From: Deltaproteobacteria bacterium
GTDB taxonomy: Bacteria; Myxococcota_A; Polyangia; JAAYKL01
DNA length: 64,000 nucleotides
Direction: 5' to 3'
Assembly (NCBI GenBank): GCA_030595125.1
Contig: JAUVDV010000012.1
Location: 1-64,000 of the forward strand
Shown: in pieces, positions 7,649 through 15,924 of the stretch
Numbering within the stretch: position 1 is the stretch's first letter
Layout of the letters: every line of letters starts with the position of its first letter
Translations under genes and position numbers: made by a program
The notes under the pieces: model-generated
Seen by the model: the letters and a program-made list of their open reading frames with translations, nothing else
The model's database searches: none
What the model was told of the DNA's origin: nothing

Positions 7649-9376
7649 TCAGGGCGATATCTCCTTGATCATCTCGCGGGCGTCGGTGGCTTCCGATTCG
7701 GAGGGGCCGGAGTCGAGGAATTCGCGGAGGAGTTTTACTGCTTCGGCCTTCTGTCCCATGGCCTTGTAGCAAAGGGCCAGGTTGTAGACGAGATCCGGTA
7801 TGGGCAGGAAGCTGTACGCCATGGCGAAGCGCTTGGACGCGGCCTCGAACTGACCCACGTTGTACAACTCCACCCCGATGCCGAAGAGTTGTTTGGCCTG
7901 ATCCACATTCTGCGCCTCGGGAACGATGCGCTGGTACTCGGCGAAGAAGTCCATGGCGGTGCCGAGCCTGCCGGCCTTCAGGTGCGCGAGTCCGATATTG
8001 TATAAAATATCCGGATGCTTTGCGTAGGCGAACGCCTGCTGGAAGGCGTCGATGGCCCCCTCCCATTCCCCTTGCTCAAAGAGGCGCTGTCCCATCACGA
8101 AGAACCGTCTCGCCTCGTGGGACATCACGGCGGCCTCGCTCTGAGAAAAGATGCTCTTGCCCGCCTCCAGTAACTGGATTTTCTCCTTTGCCGAGGCCAG
8201 ATCCTCGCCCTCTACGAGTTTTGCGTACTTGCGCATCAGTTTGAGGGACTTGTCGAGCTTATCGTTTCGAGCGTGGGCTCGCGCGGCCTCGTACAGCAAT
8301 ATGGGCTTTTTGGAGGTCCTGTACGCCTTTTCGAAGAGCCTCGCGGCCGATGCGTGCTTCCCGACCAGGGTGGCCAGCCACGCTTGCTCCAGGATGGTGC
8401 CCCTGGAATGGGATTTTCCCAGGGGAACGGCCTTCGCGGGCGGCAGGTCGGTGATCTTCCGGGTGGCGGCGTGGGCGGTTTGGGGCTCTGCGAGGAAGAG
8501 GGTAACCGCGATGGATCCGGTCTCGTGATCCGGGTGGTTTCCCTGGGCGACACCGATGCCGATGAAGGCGAGGGCGGGGTCGCTCGTGCGCTCGGGTATG
8601 ATCACGGAATTCAGGTCATCGGCCACCTGGAAGGAGATGGTCACCATGCCCAGCGCGAATTTCTTCGATTCGATGGCCGCCTGAGCTTTTTCGATGAGAC
8701 GATCGCTGGTCTCCTCTCGCGCCATGAATCGCTGGGCCATGTCCCTTGCCGCCTTGTCCAGGTTCTCATCCACTTTCAGGGGGGGGACGTTGTTGAGGTC
8801 GCGTTTGCGAACCGCCATGGAAACGATCTCGGCGTGGGCCTCACCGGGTTTTATTGGTGCCATCACCCTTGCAAGGTCGAGGATCACGATCCGTTCACCT
8901 CGCTTTTTGGCAATTCCGATCCCCATGTGGGTGACCCCCGAGTGCGTAATCTTGCTGATTCCAAGAGGGTCGGCGATGAGATTTTCCACCGCCTTTTTCA
9001 CGTTGGCGCCCGTCGCTCCGTGTGAGAGGGCGAACCGGGCGAAACAGCCCGACTTGATGATCCTGGGCAGGGGGGTCTCCTCCGACAACCCAACATCGGT
9101 GGACACCGCGGCGGCGGCACGGTCGCCGGCTGTTCGGTTGAGGAACGAATCAATAATCAGAGGCGGCAGATTCTCGTTGCCTCGAACCGTGTTGATATCC
9201 TCGGCGACAATGTTGATATCGGCCTGATGCCCCGCGCCGAAGGAGGTTGCTCCGCAGCCTGTGAAAAGAAACGCAGAAACAAATATCTGCAATCCAAAAA
9301 TGCAAAGACCTATGAAAAAGTTGTACAATATTGGAAATCTTGCACGGGATGTAATTATCTTTGGATATGAAATCAT
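7649..9376 (-). CDS. CAP-domain and TPR lipoprotein
   Basis: A 575-residue protein with an unusually long, aromatic-rich N-terminal region before the lipobox F-T-G-C41. Residues about 50-190 and 195-310 each resemble CAP/SCP-PR1 domains: an A-E-D-I-N-x-V-R-x-x-x-x-L-P-P-L-like opening helix, and T-H-M-G-I-G-I / F-I-G-I-G-V strands. The catalytic-looking His/Glu set of canonical CAP proteins is not clearly conserved. Residues about 330-570 are tetratricopeptide repeats (Y-E-A-A-R-A-H, Y-N-I-G-L-A-H-L-K-A-G, Y-N-L-A-L-C-Y-K-A-M-G). The only ATG giving this signal is at 9376 and shares a CATG with the divergent gene's start, so the true start may be an internal TTG. Confidence 0.7.
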   Translation of the reverse strand: MISYPKIITSRARFPILYNFFIGLCIFGLQIFVSAFLFTGCGATSFGAGHQADINIVAEDINTVRGNENLPPLIIDSFLNRTAGDRAAAAVSTDVGLSEETPLPRIIKSGCFARFALSHGATGANVKKAVENLIADPLGISKITHSGVTHMGIGIAKKRGERIVILDLARVMAPIKPGEAHAEIVSMAVRKRDLNNVPPLKVDENLDKAARDMAQRFMAREETSDRLIEKAQAAIESKKFALGMVTISFQVADDLNSVIIPERTSDPALAFIGIGVAQGNHPDHETGSIAVTLFLAEPQTAHAATRKITDLPPAKAVPLGKSHSRGTILEQAWLATLVGKHASAARLFEKAYRTSKKPILLYEAARAHARNDKLDKSLKLMRKYAKLVEGEDLASAKEKIQLLEAGKSIFSQSEAAVMSHEARRFFVMGQRLFEQGEWEGAIDAFQQAFAYAKHPDILYNIGLAHLKAGRLGTAMDFFAEYQRIVPEAQNVDQAKQLFGIGVELYNVGQFEAASKRFAMAYSFLPIPDLVYNLALCYKAMGQKAEAVKLLREFLDSGPSESEATDAREMIKEISP

Positions 9377-10964
9377 GCTGACAAACTCATTTTTCAGGTG
9401 GCTGGTCTATTTCTCCATTGTATTCGTTGTGAGCTTCACCGCAAGGATCGGGACTGTCGAGGCTCAACAAGCTGGGGAAGGGCTGTCGGTGGACACCTTC
9501 AAACCCTCGACGAGCACCAACTCGATCTTCGAACTCACCCTGACCGAGCCCAAGAAGCATCTGGAGTGGTCGGCGAGCGGTCTGGCTTTTTACAGCCACA
9601 GGCTTGTCCGGCGGGAGAGATTGGTAGAGTTGACCGGTGAAACCTCTGAAATCGCCTATCCGGTAAACACGCGCCTTAACCTGGACCTGATGTTCGCACT
9701 GGGGTTGTGGGATGTTCTGGAGATCGGCCTCGCGGTTCCGGTAATAGTCTTTCAGACGGGGGAGGGGGGCGAACCGGATGGGAGCATTCAACGGGCGGGG
9801 CTCGGTGACCCGCGTCTCGATTTGAAGGCGAGGCTGGTGGACGCAGGCGCGTTTCAGGGGGGGCTCGGCCTCACCGCGACCGCTCCTGTTGGTCACTACC
9901 TCTCGTCAGGCATGGACCTGCTCGGATATGTGGGCCCCACGGTTGAACCGAAGATCCTGGCGGACCTGACCATGGGCCCGATCCTCCTTGCCTTCAACGG
10001 GGGGTTCCTGTTGCGGCCCTACGGCGAGTTGGCCGACTACGAGCAGAACCACGCGGTGACCTGGAACGCGGCGTTGGCCTTTGACCTGATGGATTTTCAG
10101 GAGCCGGGGGGATTGCGCGTGGCGGTCGAGGCAAACGGTGAGGTGGGGATTGGCTTCCATTCTCTGGTGGAGACGCCAATGGAAGCCCTCGCCGGGGTGA
10201 AATACCGCACCCAAAATGACCTGATATTCAGCGCCGGCGCCGGGGGCGGAATCTCTACAGCGGTGGGGACGCCCGCGTTCAGGATTTTCTTCGGGCTGGC
10301 CTACGATTCACTCAAGCGAAGTTGTCAGACGGGGCCCGAGGACTTCGACGGGTTCGAGGACAACGACAACTGCATGGATCCGGACAACGATCAGGACGGG
10401 TTGCTCGACGAGATCGACGACTGTCCGAATTCCGCCGAGGACATGGACGGTTACCAGGACGAAGACGGTTGCCCGGACTGGGACAACGACGGCGACGGCG
10501 TACCGGATCAACTGGACAGTTGCCCGATGATCCCCGAGGACAAGGATGGCTTTGAAGACGAGGACGGGTGTCCCGAAGAGGGTCCGGGCAAGCCCACGGT
10601 GAAGATCACGGACACCCAACTATTGCTTTCGAGCAAGATTTACTTCGACTTCAACAAGGTGGTTGTCAACAAGGTCAGCCATCCCATCCTCGACGCGCTG
10701 GCGGAGGCTCTTGACACCAACGCCTATATCAAGAAGGTCCGGGTGGAGGGGCACACGGACAACGAAGGCACCGCAGAATACAACATGGATCTATCCAAAC
10801 TCAGAGCGAAGGCGGTGGTGGATTATCTCGTTCGCAAGGGTGTCGATCCGGCACGGCTTACGTTCAAGGGTTTCGGGTTGACCATGCCGAAGGCGTCCAA
10901 CCAGACGGAGGAGGGAAGGGCCATCAACAGAAGAGTCGAGTTTACGATATTAGATAAAGAATAG
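9375..10964 (+). CDS. OmpA-family outer-membrane protein with thrombospondin type 3 repeats
   Basis: A 529-residue protein. Starting at 9375 gives a good Sec signal with cleavage after V-E-A30; an in-frame start at 9261 would add 38 residues that spoil it. Residues about 35-315 are amphipathic beta strands of an outer-membrane barrel. About 320-405 hold three calcium-binding thrombospondin type 3 modules (D-x-D-x-D-G ... D-x-C-P). The C-terminal 115 residues are an OmpA peptidoglycan-binding domain (I-Y-F-D-F-N, G-H-T-D-N-E-G-T-A-E-Y-N, N-R-R-V-E-F). This architecture tethers the outer membrane to peptidoglycan and is typical of Myxococcota. The start codon shares CATG with the divergent CAP/TPR gene. 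Confidence 0.85.
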   Translation: MLTNSFFRWLVYFSIVFVVSFTARIGTVEAQQAGEGLSVDTFKPSTSTNSIFELTLTEPKKHLEWSASGLAFYSHRLVRRERLVELTGETSEIAYPVNTRLNLDLMFALGLWDVLEIGLAVPVIVFQTGEGGEPDGSIQRAGLGDPRLDLKARLVDAGAFQGGLGLTATAPVGHYLSSGMDLLGYVGPTVEPKILADLTMGPILLAFNGGFLLRPYGELADYEQNHAVTWNAALAFDLMDFQEPGGLRVAVEANGEVGIGFHSLVETPMEALAGVKYRTQNDLIFSAGAGGGISTAVGTPAFRIFFGLAYDSLKRSCQTGPEDFDGFEDNDNCMDPDNDQDGLLDEIDDCPNSAEDMDGYQDEDGCPDWDNDGDGVPDQLDSCPMIPEDKDGFEDEDGCPEEGPGKPTVKITDTQLLLSSKIYFDFNKVVVNKVSHPILDALAEALDTNAYIKKVRVEGHTDNEGTAEYNMDLSKLRAKAVVDYLVRKGVDPARLTFKGFGLTMPKASNQTEEGRAINRRVEFTILDKE

Positions 10965-10997
10965 GGGTGTAAGCGGTTAGAAATGCTGCGTTAATCC

Positions 10998-11057
10998 TTG
11001 CCATGGGTTCTTTGGGGAAAGCAGGATAATAATGTTATTGGTAAAATCCCCAGGCAA
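10998..11057 (+). other. Possible structured leader upstream of the TSP3 protein gene
   Basis: ttgcc (10998-11002) and tgggg (11013-11017) can pair with cccca (11048-11052) and ggcaa (11053-11057). An inner aataa/ttatt pair lies at 11028-11039. The helix would have a ten-base bulge. It does not match a riboswitch I know and may be chance. Confidence 0.2.
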
Positions 11058-11105
11058 TGACGACTAATTGTATATGAAATCTATTGCAGCGAAAGATGGT
11101 AATCC

Positions 11106-12767
11106 ATGAATGCATTTAAAACTATAATATTGGTCACTGCCCTGGCCTTGCCGGGGATCGTCCTCGCCGAGACCTGCCCGATTACAGCGGACATGGCAGA
11201 GGATCAGGACCACGACGGGATCCTGAACGATGTGGATCAGTGCTGCTACGTGGCTTCATTTCCGGGGGATACGACGAACGCAATGTGCAATGCGGCCGTG
11301 GCTGTCAACCAAGACATGAACGGTAACGGTGTCCCCGCGAATGCGGAGGGGAACTGCTGCGTCGATCTGGATGAAGGTTACTGTTACTTTAACGGTACCT
11401 CCACGGACTGTGAGGACGACGAGTTAGTGCCGTGTGACAAACTGCTCCTGTACAACAACATGGTGAATGCCAGCGCGGTTACGTTCAACTGCTCGAACGG
11501 CACATGTGCGTGCTTCACAGTGGGGGACTACGACGGGGATGGGTTCTTGCTGGGAGATCCGGGGCCCTTTGACAATTGCCCGGCTACAACGGCCTCCAGT
11601 CAGGCCAATTTGGACTATGATATCTGGGGAGAACCGTGCGATGCCTGCAGCGCCAACAACGAGTATGTTTTTGATTCGTGCACCATGGGCGGCTCCGACT
11701 GCGGGATTGTGGGCGAGTGCGTCGTGTGGGCGTTTCAGGACACCACGTACGGGCTCGTCTGGGATCATTTATGCACCTACCCACCGGACTGGGACGGGGA
11801 CTACGTTGGAGATGTCTGCGACAACTGCGAGGAGACCCACAACCCCACCCAGGACGACCAGGATGGAGATAACGTGGGTGATGAGTGCGACAATTGCCCC
11901 TGGGACTACGGTGTCGCCCAGGACGGCATGGAATCGGACTATGACGGCGACGCCATTGCGGATATCTGTGACAACTGCGAGACCGTTTCCAACTGGTGGC
12001 AGGAGAACAACGACAGCGATGAGTTTGGGGACGCGTGCGACAACTGCCCCCATATCTCCAATCAGGATCAGGCGGACATGGACAGCGACGAAGTTGGCAA
12101 CGTCTGCGATAATTGCCCTTCAATTTCCAATGAAGGCCAGGAGGACGAGGACACGGACGGCACCGGGGATGCTTGTGATACTTGTCCGTTCGGCGAGCCG
12201 CTTTTCGAGGGCGAGCCCGACGACGACGAGGACGGGATCGTGAACTCCTGCGACAACTGCCCCGAGGACGCCAACTTCGAGCAGGACAACGAGGACGATG
12301 ATATTTTCGGTGATTTGTGCGATCCCTGCCCCGAAGTGTTCGCAAACGAGTACCACTGGTCGGACGAGGATGAATTTGCCGACGAATGCGACAACTGCCC
12401 GGAAGTGAAGAATGACGATCAGCTTGACCAGGACCAGGATTGCATCGGCGACGCGTGCGACAACTGTCCTGAAGTGGAAAATTTCGAGCAGAAGGACATG
12501 GACGACGACGAAGTGGGTGACGTGTGCGACAACTGTCCTGAAGTAAAGAACGAATACCAGGAGGACATAGACGACGACGGCTTCGGAGATGCCTGCGACA
12601 ACTGTCCGTCGGTCGCCAACGAGGACCAGGCCGATGCCGATGGTGACGGCATCGGGGACGTATGCGAGTTCTACGACGCGTACACCGGCGCGTTTTCCTG
12701 CAATTGCGGGGTCATTTCCAGCAAATCTCCTTCATCCCTGCTGTCGGTCCTTGCAGCTGCCATCTGA
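11106..12767 (+). CDS. Secreted thrombospondin type 3 repeat protein
   Basis: A 553-residue acidic protein with a Sec signal (cleavage near V-L-A21). From about residue 25 to 530 it is a run of calcium-binding thrombospondin type 3 modules marked by repeated D-N-C-P and D-x-D-x-x-G-D-x-C-D motifs, the most regular ones after residue 235. The C-terminus has a C-N-C-G segment followed by a short Leu/Ala stretch and then stops. That resembles the start of a MYXO-CTERM sorting tail (Cys motif, hydrophobic helix, Arg cluster), but the Arg cluster is absent. The mature protein is probably extracellular or surface-bound and calcium-dependent; ligand unknown. Confidence 0.82.
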   Translation: MNAFKTIILVTALALPGIVLAETCPITADMAEDQDHDGILNDVDQCCYVASFPGDTTNAMCNAAVAVNQDMNGNGVPANAEGNCCVDLDEGYCYFNGTSTDCEDDELVPCDKLLLYNNMVNASAVTFNCSNGTCACFTVGDYDGDGFLLGDPGPFDNCPATTASSQANLDYDIWGEPCDACSANNEYVFDSCTMGGSDCGIVGECVVWAFQDTTYGLVWDHLCTYPPDWDGDYVGDVCDNCEETHNPTQDDQDGDNVGDECDNCPWDYGVAQDGMESDYDGDAIADICDNCETVSNWWQENNDSDEFGDACDNCPHISNQDQADMDSDEVGNVCDNCPSISNEGQEDEDTDGTGDACDTCPFGEPLFEGEPDDDEDGIVNSCDNCPEDANFEQDNEDDDIFGDLCDPCPEVFANEYHWSDEDEFADECDNCPEVKNDDQLDQDQDCIGDACDNCPEVENFEQKDMDDDEVGDVCDNCPEVKNEYQEDIDDDGFGDACDNCPSVANEDQADADGDGIGDVCEFYDAYTGAFSCNCGVISSKSPSSLLSVLAAAI

Positions 12768-12816
12768 AACCTCTAAATATTGAAGTAGACGATTGTGCCA
12801 TAGCAAGGCCACTGCC

Positions 12817-13014
12817 ATGATCTCGATTAACGGAGAAAATGTAGAGTACCAGGGTAGCCTTACGGTTTTCGATATGCTCGAGAACCGGGGGTTCGTGTTT
12901 CCGCTATTGATCGTTCGGATAAACGGCAAGCTCGTGAACCGCAACTCTTATGAAAAGACAACGATATCGGACGAAGATCGGATCGATGTGATCCACATGA
13001 TGAGTGGAGGATGA
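12817..13014 (+). CDS. thiS: ThiS/MoaD-type sulfur-carrier protein
   Basis: A 65-residue ubiquitin-like protein from the ATG at 12817, preceded by caagg. It matches ThiS in length, in the M-I-S-I-N-G-E opening and in the terminal M-M-S-G-G. The C-terminal Gly-Gly is what ThiF-type enzymes adenylate and turn into a thiocarboxylate to donate sulfur in thiazole synthesis. No thiG, thiF, thiH or thiO lies nearby, so it is a stand-alone carrier here. Its stop overlaps the ATG of the following lipoprotein gene (ATGA at 13011), suggesting translational coupling to an unrelated gene. The symbol is by family; it could serve another sulfur pathway. Confidence 0.75.
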   Translation: MISINGENVEYQGSLTVFDMLENRGFVFPLLIVRINGKLVNRNSYEKTTISDEDRIDVIHMMSGG

Positions 13015-13523
13015 GAACTGTTATGGGCGGTGCCAGACACATTTTTTCAGGAGATATCGCGATTGTCCTCGTGGTGGCGGTCGTTGCGACGGCAGGCTTC
13101 GGTTGTGGTTCGAGCCGGTCGGATCCTGTGGTCGTGGTCGCGAGCTCGCGGGTGGAGCCGGCCTTTACCAACAAGCTCGGCGGTGCGTTCGTGCTGCAGC
13201 GTGTGGAGATGCGAGTGGATGGAAAGCTGCTAGGAAAGCATGTCGCCGACAAGGACGGAAGCCTCGATGCCGATCTCTCGTTTTCCGCTTCGACCGTTCC
13301 TTCGGGCGAGCATGAGGTTGCGGTCCATGCGGTATACCGAGGGGAGGGGCACGGGGTATTCTCCTATCTCAAGGAGTACAGTTTCAAGGTGAAGTCCGCG
13401 TACGAGTTTCGCGCGCCGCCCCTGAAGACGATCGCGATTACCGCGGTGTGCTTCGAGAAGGGTGGCCCCACTACCGCACTGGAAGACCGACCGGCGATCC
13501 GCTGGGTAGAGGAAATCCGTTAA
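13011..13523 (+). CDS. Predicted lipoprotein of unknown function
   Basis: A 170-residue protein whose ATG overlaps the stop of the ThiS-like gene. A hydrophobic segment (residues 15-31) leads to G-F-G-C32. The mature region is beta-rich: a strand pattern with V-E-M-R-V-D-G-K-L-L-G and S-G-E-H-E-V-A-V-H-A-V-Y-R-G suggests an immunoglobulin-like or PEGA-like sandwich, not assignable further. An inverted copy of the dispersed tgtgtctggcacc element (13029-13047) lies inside codons 7-13, so G-A-R-H-I-F of the signal's n-region comes from the repeat. A start at 13023 is an alternative. Confidence 0.65.
   Translation: MRTVMGGARHIFSGDIAIVLVVAVVATAGFGCGSSRSDPVVVVASSRVEPAFTNKLGGAFVLQRVEMRVDGKLLGKHVADKDGSLDADLSFSASTVPSGEHEVAVHAVYRGEGHGVFSYLKEYSFKVKSAYEFRAPPLKTIAITAVCFEKGGPTTALEDRPAIRWVEEIR
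13029..13047 (-). repeat. Dispersed element inside a signal-peptide coding region
   Basis: ggtgccagacacatttttt is the reverse complement of the element at 30366 and 30513. Here it is read as coding sequence near the 5' end of the lipoprotein gene at 13011. Confidence 0.6.
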
Positions 13524-13550
13524 CCTCGATCACTGGATGGTCTCCCGCCG

Positions 13551-15905
13551 CTAATAAACACGAACCCGCTGGATCACGATGCTCAAGTGCTCGCCGCCAT
13601 GCAACACGTCAATCACCATAACGGATCCGATCTTTCCTGCGATGGCCTTTTGCGCGTGTGCGGGGCCGGTTATCTTGACGTTGTCCACTGCGATGATCCG
13701 ATCTCCCGCGGCAAGGCCAGAGCCGGCCACCAGTGTACCGGGCTGAACCGATTTGACGAAAACCTTGCCCTTGGAGACGCGAAGCGTAATAGGCAAACCA
13801 CCCTTGCCGGACGGAGGGCCGGTGACAACGAGTCTGTCAGCCCGACCATATTCCGAGTTTACGGATCCGAGGCTGTCTTCGGTGTGGGTAATTGCTATCA
13901 TGCCCAGGTTCTCACCGCCCGGTGACTCGGAAGGCTCAACGAGGGCTCCAGCCGGAATTTCGGGGAGGTTGATATTGGGCTGGACCTGGGTGCCAGTATG
14001 CGCGCCGGCCACCAGCGTGATATCATTGTCGCCCGTGACGTTCCCCACCTGAGCCAGGATCTTTCCGTCCTTCTCGGCGACCAGGTGGTAGCTTCCCTTC
14101 CCAGCCTTTTCCAGGGTGAAGGAACCGTCGGTCCCCGTGTTGCACTGGATCACCTGGACCAGTCCCCTGGTTATTGATTTTGCGGTGATGGATACGTCCG
14201 CTACTCCGAAACCGTCCTTGTCGATCACCCGCCCCCGGATAGCCTTGTCCGCCGGCGGCAGGGTGATGTTTACTTCCATCTCGTATCCGAGTCTGCCCTT
14301 GATCCGGGCCGTGGCGGGGATCATGTCGTCCGCGCTCGCCTCGATGCGGAAAGTTCTCGGAAGTCCGCCGAACTCGGCATAGCCGTCTGTGCGGGTAGGG
14401 AGGGACGCAATATCGTTTTCGTTCCGGTCGTAGGCGGTTACCAGGGCGTTTCTGATGGGATAGCCAGCCTCGTTCAAAACTCTGACCCTGGCGACGACGC
14501 CGCGCTTGACGGTGATGGTGACGCCGGATATTCGTGCGCCTGGCTCCATGGTGACGGTTGTCTTGTCGCCGGTCACGAACTCCTTGTGATCGGCCGTGAG
14601 GACTATTCGGCCGGCGGGCAAACTGCTCAACTCAAAGTGTCCCTGTTCGTCAGTCGGCCGCCACCTGCCCTTGTCCGAATCGGAGTCCCCTTTCGATTGT
14701 ATGACCGGGAGCGGCAAGTTGGCGGGCCCGGCCAGGGCGACATCATCGTCCGGCGCTGCTGTCATTGATGGCCAACCTTCGGAGGCGGCGTTGAGCAGAT
14801 GTGAGGAGAACTTCCTGGAAGATCCGCCGGGCATGGCCGTGAGTGCCCCCCCCATCTCCATGTCGGCCAGGATGTGCGCGCCCGCCACCGGTGTGCCGTC
14901 GGTCGTCTGGACCACGCCAGATATCACTCCGCCTTCATCGAGAACGAAGGAGACCTCTGCACCTGGGGCAACGGGTTTGGGTTCGGATCTCACGTATCCG
15001 TTTGCGACAACCCACGTCACGTTATCGTCGGTGGCCAGGCCGGGCAGGATCGCGGTCCCGTCTTCCCCGGTCCGAAACACGCGATGTAGCAGGGATGCAG
15101 TGGCCGGTCCCACGAGAACCGCCGCGCCCGGTATCGGCTTCTTGGTTTCATCGGTTACGATTACCCTGGCCGGGGTTGCGATTTGAAGGCGCAGAGTGAT
15201 CTCGGCCTCTTCGCCAGCCTGAATCTCCAGAGGCTCCTGCGAGGTGTAGGCTGATCGGGCGTCAGGGGTGCGACCGTGAATCATGAAGAACCCCGGCGTG
15301 AGACCCTCGATGGTCAACTCTCCTGCGTCGTTGGTCATGGCGCGGCGCGTGGGCCACAGGGAGCTTCCTGCGAGCATCACATCCACCGGGCCGACGGGCT
15401 TGTCCTTGAGATCTACGAATTTCACGGAGAGGGTTGCGCCCTTTTCAAGCACGAGATGGGTCTTGGCGCCGCATTGGGCATCCTCGTAGTCCGTGACGGC
15501 GTTTCCGTGCGACCATGCCCAGAGTTGGTATTTCGCGCTCCTTGTAAGCCCTTCGAATGTAAAGAGGCCCTTGTCGTCCGTTTCGGTTACCAGGTCGAGA
15601 TCCGCGCTCACCCACGGTTCGTCGAGAAGCCTCACGCGGACAAGGGTCTTCTGTGCCGGTTGTCCGTCCGGGGCGATCACCGAGCCGGACAGAACACAAT
15701 CTCCGGTGAGATCACGGTCGGTCGTCCTGGATCCGGGTCGGACGCCGGCGGTTCGCGGCTTTTCGCCGTCTGATGCCTCGGTGTCGCCCTTGTCCTCCAC
15801 AGTCGTGGAGCAGGGCTCGGAGCACAGCACGAACAGCAAGGCGGTCAACGCGGAGCCGAGTATGGCTCCGGCGGACACATGGATCACTGATCGTTGTTTT
15901 ACCAA
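13551..15905 (-). CDS. Large secreted protein with carboxypeptidase-regulatory repeats and a C-terminal PDZ domain
   Basis: A 784-residue protein. The start is a TTG at 15905 with gaggg just upstream; no suitable ATG exists. Residues about 10-28 form an N-terminal membrane anchor or signal. Residues about 68-640 hold about six carboxypeptidase-regulatory-like (transthyretin/CnaB-fold) modules, recognisable by G-x-V-x-D-x-x-G-x-P-V-x-G-A-x-V and D-x-x-G-x-F-x-x-x-x-L motifs. The last about 90 residues form a PDZ domain with the G-L-A-A-G-D-R-I-I-A-V-D core. The modules are probably extracytoplasmic spacers; PDZ implies binding of a protein C-terminus. No protease domain is present. Partner unknown. 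Confidence 0.75.
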   Translation of the reverse strand: MVKQRSVIHVSAGAILGSALTALLFVLCSEPCSTTVEDKGDTEASDGEKPRTAGVRPGSRTTDRDLTGDCVLSGSVIAPDGQPAQKTLVRVRLLDEPWVSADLDLVTETDDKGLFTFEGLTRSAKYQLWAWSHGNAVTDYEDAQCGAKTHLVLEKGATLSVKFVDLKDKPVGPVDVMLAGSSLWPTRRAMTNDAGELTIEGLTPGFFMIHGRTPDARSAYTSQEPLEIQAGEEAEITLRLQIATPARVIVTDETKKPIPGAAVLVGPATASLLHRVFRTGEDGTAILPGLATDDNVTWVVANGYVRSEPKPVAPGAEVSFVLDEGGVISGVVQTTDGTPVAGAHILADMEMGGALTAMPGGSSRKFSSHLLNAASEGWPSMTAAPDDDVALAGPANLPLPVIQSKGDSDSDKGRWRPTDEQGHFELSSLPAGRIVLTADHKEFVTGDKTTVTMEPGARISGVTITVKRGVVARVRVLNEAGYPIRNALVTAYDRNENDIASLPTRTDGYAEFGGLPRTFRIEASADDMIPATARIKGRLGYEMEVNITLPPADKAIRGRVIDKDGFGVADVSITAKSITRGLVQVIQCNTGTDGSFTLEKAGKGSYHLVAEKDGKILAQVGNVTGDNDITLVAGAHTGTQVQPNINLPEIPAGALVEPSESPGGENLGMIAITHTEDSLGSVNSEYGRADRLVVTGPPSGKGGLPITLRVSKGKVFVKSVQPGTLVAGSGLAAGDRIIAVDNVKITGPAHAQKAIAGKIGSVMVIDVLHGGEHLSIVIQRVRVY

Positions 15906-15924
15906 GTTTCCCTCTTTCCAGAAC

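Noticed and set aside
10965-11105. c-di-GMP or other known riboswitch before the TSP3 gene
   Set aside because: Base pairing is possible, but the conserved sequences of known riboswitch classes are not present; kept only as a weak structured-leader entry.
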